A stretch of DNA of 64,000 bases from Ignavibacteria bacterium (GTDB taxonomy: Bacteria > Bacteroidota > Ignavibacteria > Kapaibacteriales > UBA4661). Every line of letters begins with the position of its first letter. The first letter of the stretch is position 1. This document shows positions 1-8,036 of this stretch, piece by piece. The translations under genes were made by a program, and so were the position numbers. The notes beneath the pieces were generated by a model. It did no database searches. It was not told where the DNA came from and worked only from the letters and a program-made list of their open reading frames with translations. Location of the stretch: positions 62,001 to 126,000 of the forward strand of contig JAAFIV010000011.1 of the NCBI GenBank assembly GCA_013298775.1, given 5' to 3'.

Positions 1-2
1 CA

Positions 3-1277
3 ATTCCGCGCACAACCATCAATCGCACAACGGGAATGATGAAGCGTGATTCTCTTCGATTTGACGTGAAAGGCTGGTATTCCTCACAAAGCCGTGCAGC
101 CCGCATTGATACTGCGCTTGGCGTTGCAACGTCGCTGAACTTCGACGGACTTTTTCGCACGCGCTCAGAGATTTCCCTTCTCGGTGGCTTGCAAGAGCGT
201 GTTGGTGGGCTTGGTGCGGAAATACGAGGCGTGGAAAATTCACAGGAAGAACGCACGGAAACCGCATGGTCGCTCGGTGCGACAGCATTTTTGGTGGACT
301 ATGATAAAGAAATTATTTCGCGCTCCTCACAAGTTTTTTTTGGACAACGTGGCGTGAACGCGAGCATGTACGGTATGTTTCGGCGCGGTGCATTCCTCTT
401 GAACGCTGAAATGAGCATGGATGGGCAGCAGCATCTTGGAGGGCGCATCAATGCTGAATTTTTCATTCATCAAGGGAAATCAAAGGAATGGGAATTTGCT
501 ACCTCCGCACGGTACTTCCCCGCGAGCTTTCGTGCGCCTTTCGGGGTGAATTTTGGCGAAAATAGAAAACCTACGAATGAAGCAGGTTTGTACGCCAGCG
601 CAATTTGGAACGGCGCGGAAAATCTTCGCTGCGTGGCGTATATGGATGCGTACACGAGCATTACCAGCACTGCAACCGTGCCTGTGGAAGTACGTGGAAT
701 TGACTTTTTTACCGAGACTGTCTGGGAAGCGTCCGATGCAATCAGCCTCACAGCCCGTCTTCGCCACGAAACCAAGACGGATGCTCTCACGCAAGGTACA
801 GGACGCAATCGGCAACGCATCGTTTTTGCTCGCGGTAAGTCATCGCTGCGCTTGCACGGAGATTTCACGCTTTCGCCCGAACTCCGCTTGCAATCTCGCT
901 TGGAAGGCGTTTTAGTTAATTTTGAAAATGCCGAGCCACAGGAAACAGGTGTGTTAGCGTTTGTGGGTGCGGAATGGAGACCTTTGGAGCAACTCGCCGT
1001 CTTTGTGCGCTGTGCAGGATTTTCCACGCAGAGCTTTGATTCTGCTTTGTGGCAATACGAGCGCACTATCGCTGGAACGCTCTCCAATCCTGCCTTGTAC
1101 GGTCAGGGTGTGCGGGCGTATTGCCTTGTGGAAGCGGCAGTTATTCCTGACTGCCTCGTGTCGCTACGCGGCGCAGTTACACGGCGTTTCGATGTTTCCA
1201 CGCTAGGAAGCGGCGCAACGCAAATCAACAGCAATACCGATGCGCAACTCTTGGTGCAAGTGGATGTGAAGTTTTGA
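3..1277 (+). CDS. Outer-membrane beta-barrel-like protein, 5' partial
   Basis: The frame is open from the first bases of the window and the first in-frame ATG (position 36) has no signal peptide behind it, so the true start lies upstream. The 425 visible residues alternate polar and hydrophobic positions with many aromatic and glycine residues in short strands, and the protein ends in Val-Lys-Phe. A C-terminal aromatic residue is usual for outer-membrane barrels. No catalytic motif is visible, so the role (receptor, porin or assembly factor) cannot be stated. A family A repeat lies between it and the convergent DUF1573 gene. Confidence 0.6.
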   Translation: MPRTTINRTTGMMKRDSLRFDVKGWYSSQSRAARIDTALGVATSLNFDGLFRTRSEISLLGGLQERVGGLGAEIRGVENSQEERTETAWSLGATAFLVDYDKEIISRSSQVFFGQRGVNASMYGMFRRGAFLLNAEMSMDGQQHLGGRINAEFFIHQGKSKEWEFATSARYFPASFRAPFGVNFGENRKPTNEAGLYASAIWNGAENLRCVAYMDAYTSITSTATVPVEVRGIDFFTETVWEASDAISLTARLRHETKTDALTQGTGRNRQRIVFARGKSSLRLHGDFTLSPELRLQSRLEGVLVNFENAEPQETGVLAFVGAEWRPLEQLAVFVRCAGFSTQSFDSALWQYERTIAGTLSNPALYGQGVRAYCLVEAAVIPDCLVSLRGAVTRRFDVSTLGSGATQINSNTDAQLLVQVDVKF

Positions 1278-1351
1278 AACGATGAGGATACCCTAAAATA
1301 ACGTAGCAGTGAGGGTCTGACTTCTTCGTCAGGCTATCACTACTATTTGCC

Positions 1352-1500
1352 TTTGTACATGACAATACTTCTTTCATAGTGGCACAGACATTCTTGTCTG
1401 TGAGTATTAGTGTAAGTTTCAAGCGACAAACACAGGCAAGAATGCCTGTGCCACTGAAGCCTGATTTTACGAGCGTCTCAGAGGTTTTGTCGTGTACAAA
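1352..1500. repeat. Family A long inverted repeat, complete copy
   Basis: Outer arms are TTTGTACATGACAA on the left and TTTTGTCGTGTACAAA on the right. Inside them a second pair of arms, GGCACAGACATTCTTGTCTG and CAGGCAAGAATGCCTGTGCC, flanks a roughly 35-base centre. The whole folds into one long hairpin of about 150 bases. It lies between the convergent genes ending at 1277 and 1602. Confidence 0.85.
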
Positions 1501-1524
1501 GACTATTTGCTTCATTTCATACCA

Positions 1525-1560
1525 CAAAAAAGCCCTGCATTCACCGTGAATACAGGGCTT
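1525..1560 (-). terminator. Intrinsic terminator of the DUF1573 gene
   Basis: Arms AAGCCCTGCATTCAC and GTGAATACAGGGCTT pair with one mismatch. Read on the minus strand the hairpin is followed by six T, a classic Rho-independent terminator about 40 bases past the stop at 1602. Confidence 0.85.
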
Positions 1561-1601
1561 GAGAGATTTTATTGCGTCATCTTTTATTCCACCATCAACA
1601 A

Positions 1602-2357
1602 TTACTGACCGCCACCAGTAGGAAGCATTGCTGGAGAGCTTGCTGGAGCGGGTGTTGGTGCGGGTTTGATGTCGCCATAGGCGCGAATTTCCAAGAGCGG
1701 ATAGACTTTATTGTCCGTCTTTGCCAGCACTGTACCGTAGAACGGACCTGCTTGCGCGGGACCAACCACTTTAATCGGAATATCTACTTCGCCGTTTGCT
1801 GGAATCGTAAACGGTGCTTTTTTACCGACGGTCAAACCGTTATTCACCGTGAATTCAAGCACTTTTACGGGTTCTTTACTGTTGTTTTTGATTTTCGCTG
1901 TTGTTGCCGATTCTTTGCCAATCCACAACGGATAGAAGCTGATAAATTGCGGGTCCACCGTCAAAAGGCGTTGGATGTTTGCTTTCAAGAACACGACTTT
2001 CACGGAATCCGGTGCCGCATTCGTGGTAACGGTGATAGATTTCAAGAGCTGTCCTGTCGTAGAGCCAACATTCACCGAAAAGCGTAGCATTGTGGTTTCG
2101 CCTGGCTTCAAGGTGCCTTTATCAAGCGCGTCGCTGGTGCAACCGCACGCGGGCTTTGTTTGATAAATAAGCAAATCTTTATCACCAACGTTTTTAATTT
2201 CTACTTGACCTGCAAGTGGCTTCGATACGTCATTGACCGTACCCCAATCAAACGTGTCGCCACCTTTGATTTCGACTTTTGGTTGTGCAAACGCGCTTGT
2301 AGCCGCCACGACAAGAACAAGTGCCGCAGAAGCCAGTGTTTGTGCGAAGTTTTTCAT
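1602..2357 (-). CDS. Exported DUF1573 domain protein
   Basis: A 251-residue protein. The ATG at 2357 is chosen because it begins a clear signal peptide (about residues 1-24, cleavage near Ala-Phe-Ala/Gln); the open frame upstream to 2597 has no export signal. After it comes a DUF1573 immunoglobulin-like domain with the family's Pro-Ala-Cys-Gly-Cys-Thr motif, followed by a second beta-rich half and a Pro/Ala/Ser-rich tail. DUF1573 proteins are common exported proteins of Bacteroidota whose function is mostly unknown; they resemble ASH/MSP-type domains. A terminator lies just downstream. It is probably a single-gene unit, since a hairpin separates it from the anti-sigma gene. Confidence 0.85.
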   Translation of the reverse strand: MKNFAQTLASAALVLVVAATSAFAQPKVEIKGGDTFDWGTVNDVSKPLAGQVEIKNVGDKDLLIYQTKPACGCTSDALDKGTLKPGETTMLRFSVNVGSTTGQLLKSITVTTNAAPDSVKVVFLKANIQRLLTVDPQFISFYPLWIGKESATTAKIKNNSKEPVKVLEFTVNNGLTVGKKAPFTIPANGEVDIPIKVVGPAQAGPFYGTVLAKTDNKVYPLLEIRAYGDIKPAPTPAPASSPAMLPTGGGQ

Positions 2358-2422
2358 AGTATTTTGAAGAAAAGTGAAAAAAATGGATATTCGAGTAAAG
2401 GAGGAAGGACGAAAGCTGAGGG

Positions 2423-2470
2423 CTGAAGTACGGTGTAGGCTCATTGCAAACTTCATCCTTCGTACTTCAG
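2423..2470. repeat. Intergenic inverted repeat
   Basis: Perfect 10-base arms CTGAAGTACG (2423-2432) and CGTACTTCAG (2461-2470) in the gap between the DUF1573 start and the end of the anti-sigma-like gene. It is rich in CTTCATC-type words, also seen in the hairpin at 6973-7031. There is no T tract, so terminator function is uncertain. Confidence 0.6.
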
Positions 2471-2487
2471 ATTTCATCTTTTTCTGC

Positions 2488-3357
2488 CTACTGCATCGCG
2501 CTTTCTCGTAAGACGCTTGAAACCTCGCAGAGCGCGTAATCGGTGCGGGCTTGAAGCTGGCGAATTTGCGTGGCATTGCAGGATGCGGGCTGCACATCGG
2601 CGAGTTCTGCTAGTGCAGATTCAATTTCGCCCATGACGTGCGCCATACGCTGACGCTCGGAAGGCGTGAAACGCGCTTGTACGCTGGAAGAGCGTGCCAG
2701 TAGCTCCACGCACCGCTCACGCTGAGAAGCGAGTGTATGCGGATTTGCCAAGCCACATTCGGCATTCATTGCCATAACGCCGAGCATAAGCAAATGTGCG
2801 TCTTTCAAGTACATACGCATTTCCGCTTGCTCGCTTGCGTGTTGCGAAGGATACTGTGAAGAATACTGTTGTACAGAAGTAAGGGCAAACACCTGATTTT
2901 GTGCGGAATTTGAGCCATTGTGCAACAACGGCATAAAACGACCAACAGCAATACCAACAAAAAATACTGCCGCAATGCGCACTATCGTCCCAAAGGAAGT
3001 ATTGGTGCTGGTTTTGAGGCGTTGAATGAGGGTAAGATTATTTGCTTTCGGAGCAGTATTTAGATTGCTTTTTGCACCTTCAGCGCGTGCAACGATGCGG
3101 TTTTCCAGCGAATGCCAGTCTGTTTCTGAATGTGCGTTTGCACCTGCGCGAGCCGTATTCATGCGGCGCACTGTATCGTGCATTGCGTCGTATTCTTGCT
3201 TGATGTCGGGAAAATTGCCCCAAAGTTCGGCAAGACGTAATTGCTCTTTTTCAGACAAATTGCCTAAACCATCGGTGAATGCTTGCTCGGTGAGACGTTC
3301 TGCTTCGGAGCGCAGTTGCATTCTTTCGGATGATTCTTGATGTGATGCGGTGTTCAT
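2488..3357 (-). CDS. Putative membrane anti-sigma factor
   Basis: A 289-residue protein from the ATG at 3357, which sits in the same A-G-T-ATG context as the DUF1573 start. Residues 1-120 are charged and hydrophilic, one membrane segment follows near residue 125-145 (Ile-Val-Arg-Ile-Ala-Ala-Val-Phe-Phe), and the rest is helical with clustered Gln/Glu. No HxxxCxxC zinc motif is visible, so the anti-sigma call rests on topology and on position directly downstream of the ECF sigma gene. If correct, the cytoplasmic N-terminal part would hold the sigma factor at the membrane until an envelope signal arrives. Alternative: a membrane protein of unknown role co-transcribed with the sigma factor. Confidence 0.55.
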   Translation of the reverse strand: MNTASHQESSERMQLRSEAERLTEQAFTDGLGNLSEKEQLRLAELWGNFPDIKQEYDAMHDTVRRMNTARAGANAHSETDWHSLENRIVARAEGAKSNLNTAPKANNLTLIQRLKTSTNTSFGTIVRIAAVFFVGIAVGRFMPLLHNGSNSAQNQVFALTSVQQYSSQYPSQHASEQAEMRMYLKDAHLLMLGVMAMNAECGLANPHTLASQRERCVELLARSSSVQARFTPSERQRMAHVMGEIESALAELADVQPASCNATQIRQLQARTDYALCEVSSVLRESAMQ

Positions 3358-3410
3358 AGTATCTGTTCTAAAATAATAACTGGGTCTTTGTACCCAATAA
3401 AAAATCAACA

Positions 3411-3500
3411 AGTGGCACAGACATTCTTATCTGTGCGTATTTGGTACGGTTTTCAGGCGACAACACAGACAAGAATGTCTGTGCCACTGAAGCCTGATTT
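3411..3500. repeat. Family A repeat, core copy abutting a stop codon
   Basis: Carries the inner arms (GTGGCACAGACATTCTTATC and its complement) and the GAAGCCTGATTTTA tail but not the outer GTACACGAC arms. Its right edge touches the stop codon of the sigma factor gene (3500-3502), so it fills most of the sigma/anti-sigma spacer. Confidence 0.8.
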
Positions 3501-4111
3501 TAGTAGCGATATACCGCCAAATGCTCGCGCAATTCTCGCACAGCGCGGAAAAGCAAGGTTTTCACCGTTCCGACCGTAACGTGCAGCTCGTCAGCAACTT
3601 CTTCCAGCGATAAATCCTGATAATGCCGCAAAACAAAGACTGCACGCTGCTGTGCTGTGAGTTTGTGCAAGGCGAGTTCGATATGCTCTTGCTGCAATAC
3701 GGCTTGGTAACTGGCTTCTGGCGATGGTTGTGGCGTGTGCCATTGCGCTTTGTTGGTATTGTCGTCGCGAGTGTCGTCCCATTGCTGAATGGCTCGGTAC
3801 CGACCACTGCGCGTATAATCTATGTACAAATTCACCGCAATTCGGTGTAGCCACGTGTACAAGGACGATGCACCATGAAACTGCGCCAAAGCTCCATGCG
3901 CTTTGATAAACGCTTCTTGCACAAGGTCTTCTGCGTCTTCGCGATTGCCTAAAAGTTGAAAGGCAAGGGTGTACAATCGGCGTTGGTACAAGCGAACAAA
4001 TTCCCGAAACGCCGTACCATCACTCGCTTTCAAGCGTTGTAGCAAATGTGCTTCTGCGCTTGGAGCGGTTGTTTTATCAAACGATGTTTCGGGCGGATGT
4101 GAGGCAACCAT
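3500..4111 (-). CDS. ECF-type RNA polymerase sigma factor
   Basis: A 203-residue sigma-70 family protein from the ATG at 4111. Region 2 runs from about residue 36 to 100 (Leu-Gly-Asn-Arg-Glu-Asp-Ala-Glu-Asp-Leu-Val-Gln-Glu-Ala-Phe is the classic core-binding and -10 signature, followed by Thr-Trp-Leu-His-Arg-Ile-Ala). Region 4 is near residues 145-195 with the helix-turn-helix Ser-Leu-Glu-Glu-Val-Ala-Asp...Thr-Val-Gly-Thr-Val-Lys. There is no region 3, as expected for ECF factors. The downstream membrane protein at 2488-3357 is its likely regulator. The frame is open further upstream to 4285, but that part runs through a family C repeat and is not sigma-like. Confidence 0.92.
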   Translation of the reverse strand: MVASHPPETSFDKTTAPSAEAHLLQRLKASDGTAFREFVRLYQRRLYTLAFQLLGNREDAEDLVQEAFIKAHGALAQFHGASSLYTWLHRIAVNLYIDYTRSGRYRAIQQWDDTRDDNTNKAQWHTPQPSPEASYQAVLQQEHIELALHKLTAQQRAVFVLRHYQDLSLEEVADELHVTVGTVKTLLFRAVRELREHLAVYRY

Positions 4112-4188
4112 GAGCGATAACGGCGTTTTCGTTGTGCAATACTTCTTAGACGTTCTGAAGGTGAGAAAGGTTGACAAGAAAATAATGC

Positions 4189-4337
4189 AACTGGTCAGGT
4201 CATGATTTTTAGGACACGGATTTCCATGATTTCCGTGATTCTCGCAGATGAAGACTGGGAAGAAAAGGAATATTCTTCTCTGCAATCCTCTTCATCATGG
4301 AAATCATGGCAATCTGCGTTCAAAAACCTGACCAGTT
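4189..4337. repeat. Family C long inverted repeat
   Basis: Terminal arms AACTGGTCAGGT (4189-4200) and ACCTGACCAGTT (4326-4337) are exact complements. The interior also pairs imperfectly (ATTTCCATGATTTCC with GGAAATCATGG, and GCAGATGAAGA with TCTTCATC-type runs). It lies between the sigma factor start and the end of the barrel gene at 4358. Confidence 0.85.
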
Positions 4338-4357
4338 ACACAATAGCAATATATAAT

Positions 4358-5131
4358 TTACGGCAAAAAACCCAGCATCAATGCGACTTGCAAACCAAAA
4401 CTGAAGCGCGTCCATTCCGTTCCCATCAATAAACTTCCCAATGGACTGGCGATAAAGAGCGAAGGGGAAATAAAAACACTATTTGCAAGGGGAATATCCG
4501 CCCCAACAAAGGCTTTCGCACTGATATTCACAGGATGTAGTTTCACAAAATCAGTGGGCAAACGTTCCCTCACCGTACCATTGGCATTTTCCGCCAAACC
4601 AATAGAATCTTGCACCCTATATGCGCCCTGCAAGGCGGCACCCGCAAAAAGCGGCAAAGGAGCAAATTTCACTCGCACACCCGCTTCAACGCTTGCGTTC
4701 AGCACCTGTGTCGCGAGAGTATAGCGCGAAACAAAGTTTGAAGGATAGAGGTTAGGATTGCGTGCAAACACCACTGAATCCGATACAAAAACCGCATTGC
4801 GCTGCTCGGCAAGGAGAGCGACATACAGAGCAATATTCGACTGAGGAAGCCAGTATTCACCCAGTATTCCGCCTGACCAATCAATACTTCGGGCGGTGCT
4901 GAATGAGCATCCACAATCCAACACACGCGGCGTGGTCTCGCTGACGCGCATGGTGGTAGCGTGCAGACTTTGTGCGCCATTGCCCAAAATGCCTACAAAG
5001 AGCGAAGGATAGCCCGTTGGAAGACGCGAGGAGTATTGCCAATCGAACCCTTGCGCAGAAAGCCGCTTGCTACTCACGAAGAACAGCAACACAAGCAATA
5101 GTGCGGGAAGGATAGATTGACGGGATTTCAT
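4358..5131 (-). CDS. Exported outer-membrane beta-barrel-like protein
   Basis: A 257-residue protein from the ATG at 5131, chosen because it opens a signal peptide (Met-Lys-Ser-Arg, hydrophobic run, cleavage near Leu-Ser-Ala/Gln). The mature part is built of short beta strands separated by Gly/Asn/Ser turns. It contains a Cys-Gly-Cys pair near residue 75. No enzyme motif is visible. It is similar in style to the small barrel proteins at 22893-23432 and 61905-63032, but relatedness cannot be judged by eye. It stands alone between a family C and a family B repeat. Function unknown. Confidence 0.65.
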   Translation of the reverse strand: MKSRQSILPALLLVLLFFVSSKRLSAQGFDWQYSSRLPTGYPSLFVGILGNGAQSLHATTMRVSETTPRVLDCGCSFSTARSIDWSGGILGEYWLPQSNIALYVALLAEQRNAVFVSDSVVFARNPNLYPSNFVSRYTLATQVLNASVEAGVRVKFAPLPLFAGAALQGAYRVQDSIGLAENANGTVRERLPTDFVKLHPVNISAKAFVGADIPLANSVFISPSLFIASPLGSLLMGTEWTRFSFGLQVALMLGFLP

Positions 5132-5182
5132 AAAAAAAATTGTTTGAGTTCTTACCAAAGCTCTTGTCAATACTGGCATTAC

Positions 5183-5319
5183 GTGAGGGTCTCAATTCTT
5201 ATTGAGGCTCTCACTCTACACGGGAAAAAGTGAGACCCTCGCAAAGAAGCGAGAGCCTCACTCCGACGATGCGTTACACGGGAGAAGGTGAGACCCTCGC
5301 AAAGAAGCGAGAGCCTCAC
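5183..5319. repeat. Family B inverted repeats, cluster of three
   Basis: Three 32-base hairpins: 5183-5214 (GTGAGGGTCTCAA with TTGAGGCTCTCAC), 5230-5261 and 5288-5319. The last two are identical 32-mers, GTGAGACCCTCGC...GCGAGAGCCTCAC, each followed by TCCGACG. The last copy ends 10 bases before the stop codon of the GH3 gene. Confidence 0.9.
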
Positions 5320-5328
5320 TCCGACGCG

Positions 5329-6942
5329 TTATTCCTTGCGCTGCACAAGCTCAAACGCGGCTGCGCCGAGCGCGGGTTCGGAGTGCGAGAAGGCGCACAA
5401 ATAGGCGTTTGCGGGAAATGTTTCGCGGAGATATGGATTACCAAACAGCACCGCAACGCTTGGTTTTCCAGCAGCAAGCATTCGTGCGATTTCGTGAAAT
5501 CGCTCGGAAAGGCTGATTGAACCTTGCTCGGCGACGGGACGCACAAAAATTGCGAAGATAATTGCTTCTGCTTCGTGTGTTGCCGAAATAAGCTCGGAAA
5601 CTTCATCATTGCTGATGTTTTCATCAACAAAGGCAAAATCGCAATCTTTTGGATAATTCTGCCCAAGATACCGAAAAAAGTTGGTTGCGGCGGAAACACT
5701 GAGATTTCCTTGTACCGTTTCCACATCGGGCAAGAGCGCGAAACCTGCAATCTGCGTAAATTTCAGCAAGGGCTGAAGCTCTTCCTGCGCACCAAACCAC
5801 CGCAACGCATTTTTCATTGCATCAAGCGCGAGAAGGCTTTGGTCTTGCTTGCTTATTTGTGGAAGGTCTTCCGTGCGACGACGCACGCGCTCAATTGTTT
5901 CTGTTTCCAATGTTTCAAACGTCCATTCTGCGGGCAGTTTCAGCAATCCGCACCATTCCTTTGCTTCCAACACCGCACGGGCAGACGCATTCACCTTTGC
6001 TTCGCTCATTTCACCTCGCACCACCGCTTCTTCCAATGCGTTCAAGGCAGCAAGCGGGTCGGGCGGAAGCAGCACCACATCTGCACCAGAGCGATACGCT
6101 TCTACGGCAGCCGCTTCATTGCTGAAGTTTGTAGTAATAGCGTGCATATCCAATGCGTCGGTAACAATGATTCCCGTAAAACCAAGCTCATCACGCAAAC
6201 ACCCCGTCATTACTTGCCGAGAGAGCGAGGCTGGTGTGCCGGATTCATCCAAACGTGGTACGGAAAGATGCCCCACCATTACCGAGCGCACGCCTTCGGC
6301 AATTGCCGCTCGAAACGGGAGAAACTCAAGGTTTTCAAGACGCTTTCGCTCGAAAGGAAGAGTGGGTAGAGCGAGATGGGAATCGGTTGCGGTATCGCCG
6401 TGTCCGGGAAAATGTTTCACCGAAGCAAGGATTTGTGCGGCTTGCGTGCCGCGAATGTATGCCTGAACGTGCCGAGCAACGAGGTCGGGCGTTTCACCAA
6501 AGGAGCGGATATTGATGATAGGATTTTGGGGATTGCAGTTTACATCGCCGACAGGAGCGAAATTCCAATGAATGCCAAGTGCTTTTGCTTCGCGTGCAAT
6601 TGCGTGTGCAACGCGCTCGGTCATTGTCACATCATCCGCAGAACCAAGTGCCATTGCGTGTGGGAAGGCGGTTCCGCCCGCAAGACGCATTGCTACGCCA
6701 TGCTCGAAGTCTGCGCTGACAAGCAAAGGCGGTCGGAAACTCCGTGCTGCGATTTGCTGCAATTCCGCAAGCATTTGTGCGGTTTTTAGAGCATCGCCCG
6801 CAAACACGCACACCCCGCCGATTCCCTCTTCGCGAATAAGTGCGTGCAAACGTGTTCGCACCTGTTCATCCGCAAAATATTCTTCTTCCGCAATACGCGG
6901 CATGATGCTTTGGGCGAGGCGTTCTCGGAGACGAAATGGCAT
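5329..6942 (-). CDS. Glycoside hydrolase family 3, beta-N-acetylhexosaminidase type
   Basis: A 537-residue GH3 enzyme. Residues 1-330 form the barrel domain with the NagZ-type motif Lys-His-Phe-Pro-Gly-His-Gly-Asp-Thr (176-184), which supplies the catalytic His/Asp pair, and the nucleophile Asp262 in Val-Thr-Asp-Ala-Leu-Asp-Met. The C-terminal 170 residues resemble the second GH3 domain. The expected reaction is release of terminal N-acetylglucosamine from muropeptides or other glycans. No signal peptide is visible at the ATG (6942), which points to the cytoplasm and a possible role in cell-wall recycling. The 3' end runs to the edge of the family B cluster. Confidence 0.88.
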   Translation of the reverse strand: MPFRLRERLAQSIMPRIAEEEYFADEQVRTRLHALIREEGIGGVCVFAGDALKTAQMLAELQQIAARSFRPPLLVSADFEHGVAMRLAGGTAFPHAMALGSADDVTMTERVAHAIAREAKALGIHWNFAPVGDVNCNPQNPIINIRSFGETPDLVARHVQAYIRGTQAAQILASVKHFPGHGDTATDSHLALPTLPFERKRLENLEFLPFRAAIAEGVRSVMVGHLSVPRLDESGTPASLSRQVMTGCLRDELGFTGIIVTDALDMHAITTNFSNEAAAVEAYRSGADVVLLPPDPLAALNALEEAVVRGEMSEAKVNASARAVLEAKEWCGLLKLPAEWTFETLETETIERVRRRTEDLPQISKQDQSLLALDAMKNALRWFGAQEELQPLLKFTQIAGFALLPDVETVQGNLSVSAATNFFRYLGQNYPKDCDFAFVDENISNDEVSELISATHEAEAIIFAIFVRPVAEQGSISLSERFHEIARMLAAGKPSVAVLFGNPYLRETFPANAYLCAFSHSEPALGAAAFELVQRKE

Positions 6943-6972
6943 AACTACTGATGAAAAAAGAAAGGAATGGAA

Positions 6973-7031
6973 AAGGATGAAGCAAACATTCTGAACATCG
7001 CTTCATCCCTCACACTTCGGACTTCATCCTT
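6973..7031. repeat. Intergenic inverted repeat
   Basis: Arms AAGGATGAAG (6973-6982) and CTTCATCCTT (7022-7031) pair exactly, with further CTTCATCC words between them. It lies between the SiaC-like stop (7036) and the GH3 start and could attenuate transcription from the Sia module, but no long T tract follows. Confidence 0.55.
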
Positions 7032-7035
7032 GCTT

Positions 7036-7416
7036 CTAGTCCACGTAGGAAAGGATTTGGAACGGCATGGTAAAATCTACCGAAAAGGCTTTCCCAATTT
7101 CCAGCATATCGTCGTCGTCCTCTTCGTAGTGCCATTCAATAGAAATGCTCTTTTCTGCGGCGTGGTACTTTTGCAAAAGCGTCATGAAATTGAGCATACA
7201 TTTCGCCGAACTGGTATTGAAATAATTCAAACGAAAGATAGCTTTCATCTGCCCTGCACCAGTGGAAAAATAGCCATCTATCCAATCGAAAATTTGCTGA
7301 TAAAATTCAAACGCATTTTCGGGATACGAATTGCCTTCAAGTTCGACGGTTCCTGCCTTTACGTCCATGTGAACAGCTGGAGTTTCCGTCGTTTTTGTGA
7401 GGTGTAAAGATTCCAT
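7036..7416 (-). CDS. siaC: SiaC family (DUF1987) regulatory phosphoprotein
   Basis: A 126-residue protein from the ATG at 7416; a TTG 12 bases upstream is less likely. It carries the conserved core Leu-Asn-Tyr-Phe-Asn-Thr-Ser-Ser-Ala-Lys, which in Pseudomonas SiaC holds the phosphorylated threonine, followed by the acidic loop Glu-Glu-Asp-Asp-Asp-Asp typical of the family. In the known system SiaC is phosphorylated by SiaB, dephosphorylated by the PP2C phosphatase SiaA, and in the free form binds and activates the diguanylate cyclase SiaD. It is the last gene of a three-gene minus-strand run, 18 bases after siaB. No SiaD homologue lies in the window, so its target here is unknown. Confidence 0.85.
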   Translation of the reverse strand: MESLHLTKTTETPAVHMDVKAGTVELEGNSYPENAFEFYQQIFDWIDGYFSTGAGQMKAIFRLNYFNTSSAKCMLNFMTLLQKYHAAEKSISIEWHYEEDDDDMLEIGKAFSVDFTMPFQILSYVD

Positions 7417-7434
7417 AGTAGAATACAAATGAGA

Positions 7435-7977
7435 TTAAAGTTTGTTGATAAACGCAGAAATGGTGAAAAAAGTTACGTCATCGTTGATGGGTGTAAATTC
7501 AAAATCTACTTGCCCTCCTGTTTTTATTGCAATGTCAATAAAGCCCAAACCCGCGCCCTTACTGCCTTCGGGCGGTGGCTCTTTGAGTTGCTCATTATAC
7601 AAGGCTCGTAATTCCTGCACCGTCCGTCCTCGCACTTTCGAGCAGTGCGCTTTTATGCGCTCTACATGTGCCGTCTTCACGAGATTGCCTGAAACACTGA
7701 TAAATTCATCCTCGCCAGAATACACTCCCGCAAATCCGACCCCGACGGGCGAATTTCCAGTAACATCAACTGTTTCGGCAGAATAATTTTTAATATTTTG
7801 GATAAGCTCAATCGTCGTCACAAAGAGCTTTTTCGGCTTTTCGCCGCCCATTACCGCCGCCAGTTCTTGGGTGAACTGCACGACGACTTCATGCGTAAAA
7901 ACGCCCTCATAGGTGAGGAGTTCATGCGCTTGAAGTGGCGGTAAATACTGCTGATACTGTAAAGAAAGATTCGTCAT
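7435..7977 (-). CDS. siaB: SiaB family protein kinase
   Basis: A 180-residue protein of the DUF6272/SiaB type. Residues 50-70 (Thr-Thr-Ile-Glu-Leu-Ile-Gln-Asn-Ile-Lys-Asn-Tyr) match the N box of GHKL-fold kinases, and Gly-Ser-Lys-Gly-Ala-Gly-Leu-Gly-Phe-Ile-Asp-Ile-Ala (about 140-152) matches the glycine-rich ATP lid. The expected role is phosphorylation of SiaC. The ATG at 7977 is the only sensible start. It lies 59 bases after the phosphatase gene and 18 bases before siaC, so the three are probably one transcript. Confidence 0.82.
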   Translation of the reverse strand: MTNLSLQYQQYLPPLQAHELLTYEGVFTHEVVVQFTQELAAVMGGEKPKKLFVTTIELIQNIKNYSAETVDVTGNSPVGVGFAGVYSGEDEFISVSGNLVKTAHVERIKAHCSKVRGRTVQELRALYNEQLKEPPPEGSKGAGLGFIDIAIKTGGQVDFEFTPINDDVTFFTISAFINKL

Positions 7978-8036
7978 TGATACTCAATTGATACTCACAT
8001 CGCGTTGTTGCTTAATTATATTCAACCGAACTCAAC

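Noticed and set aside
470-1087. 205-codon minus-strand open frame over the first gene
   Set aside because: Arg/Ser/Lys-rich antisense frame without export signal or family motif; the plus-strand barrel pattern is far more coherent.
1352-1500. CRISPR array as an explanation for the recurring GACATTCTTGTCTG sequences
   Set aside because: Copies are spread singly over 60 kb rather than regularly spaced, they are long hairpins, and no cas gene is present.
5524-6369. 281-codon plus-strand open frame over the hexosaminidase gene
   Set aside because: Rich in Cys, His, Phe and Arg with no domain; it is a shadow of the GH3 reading frame, whose active-site motifs are intact.
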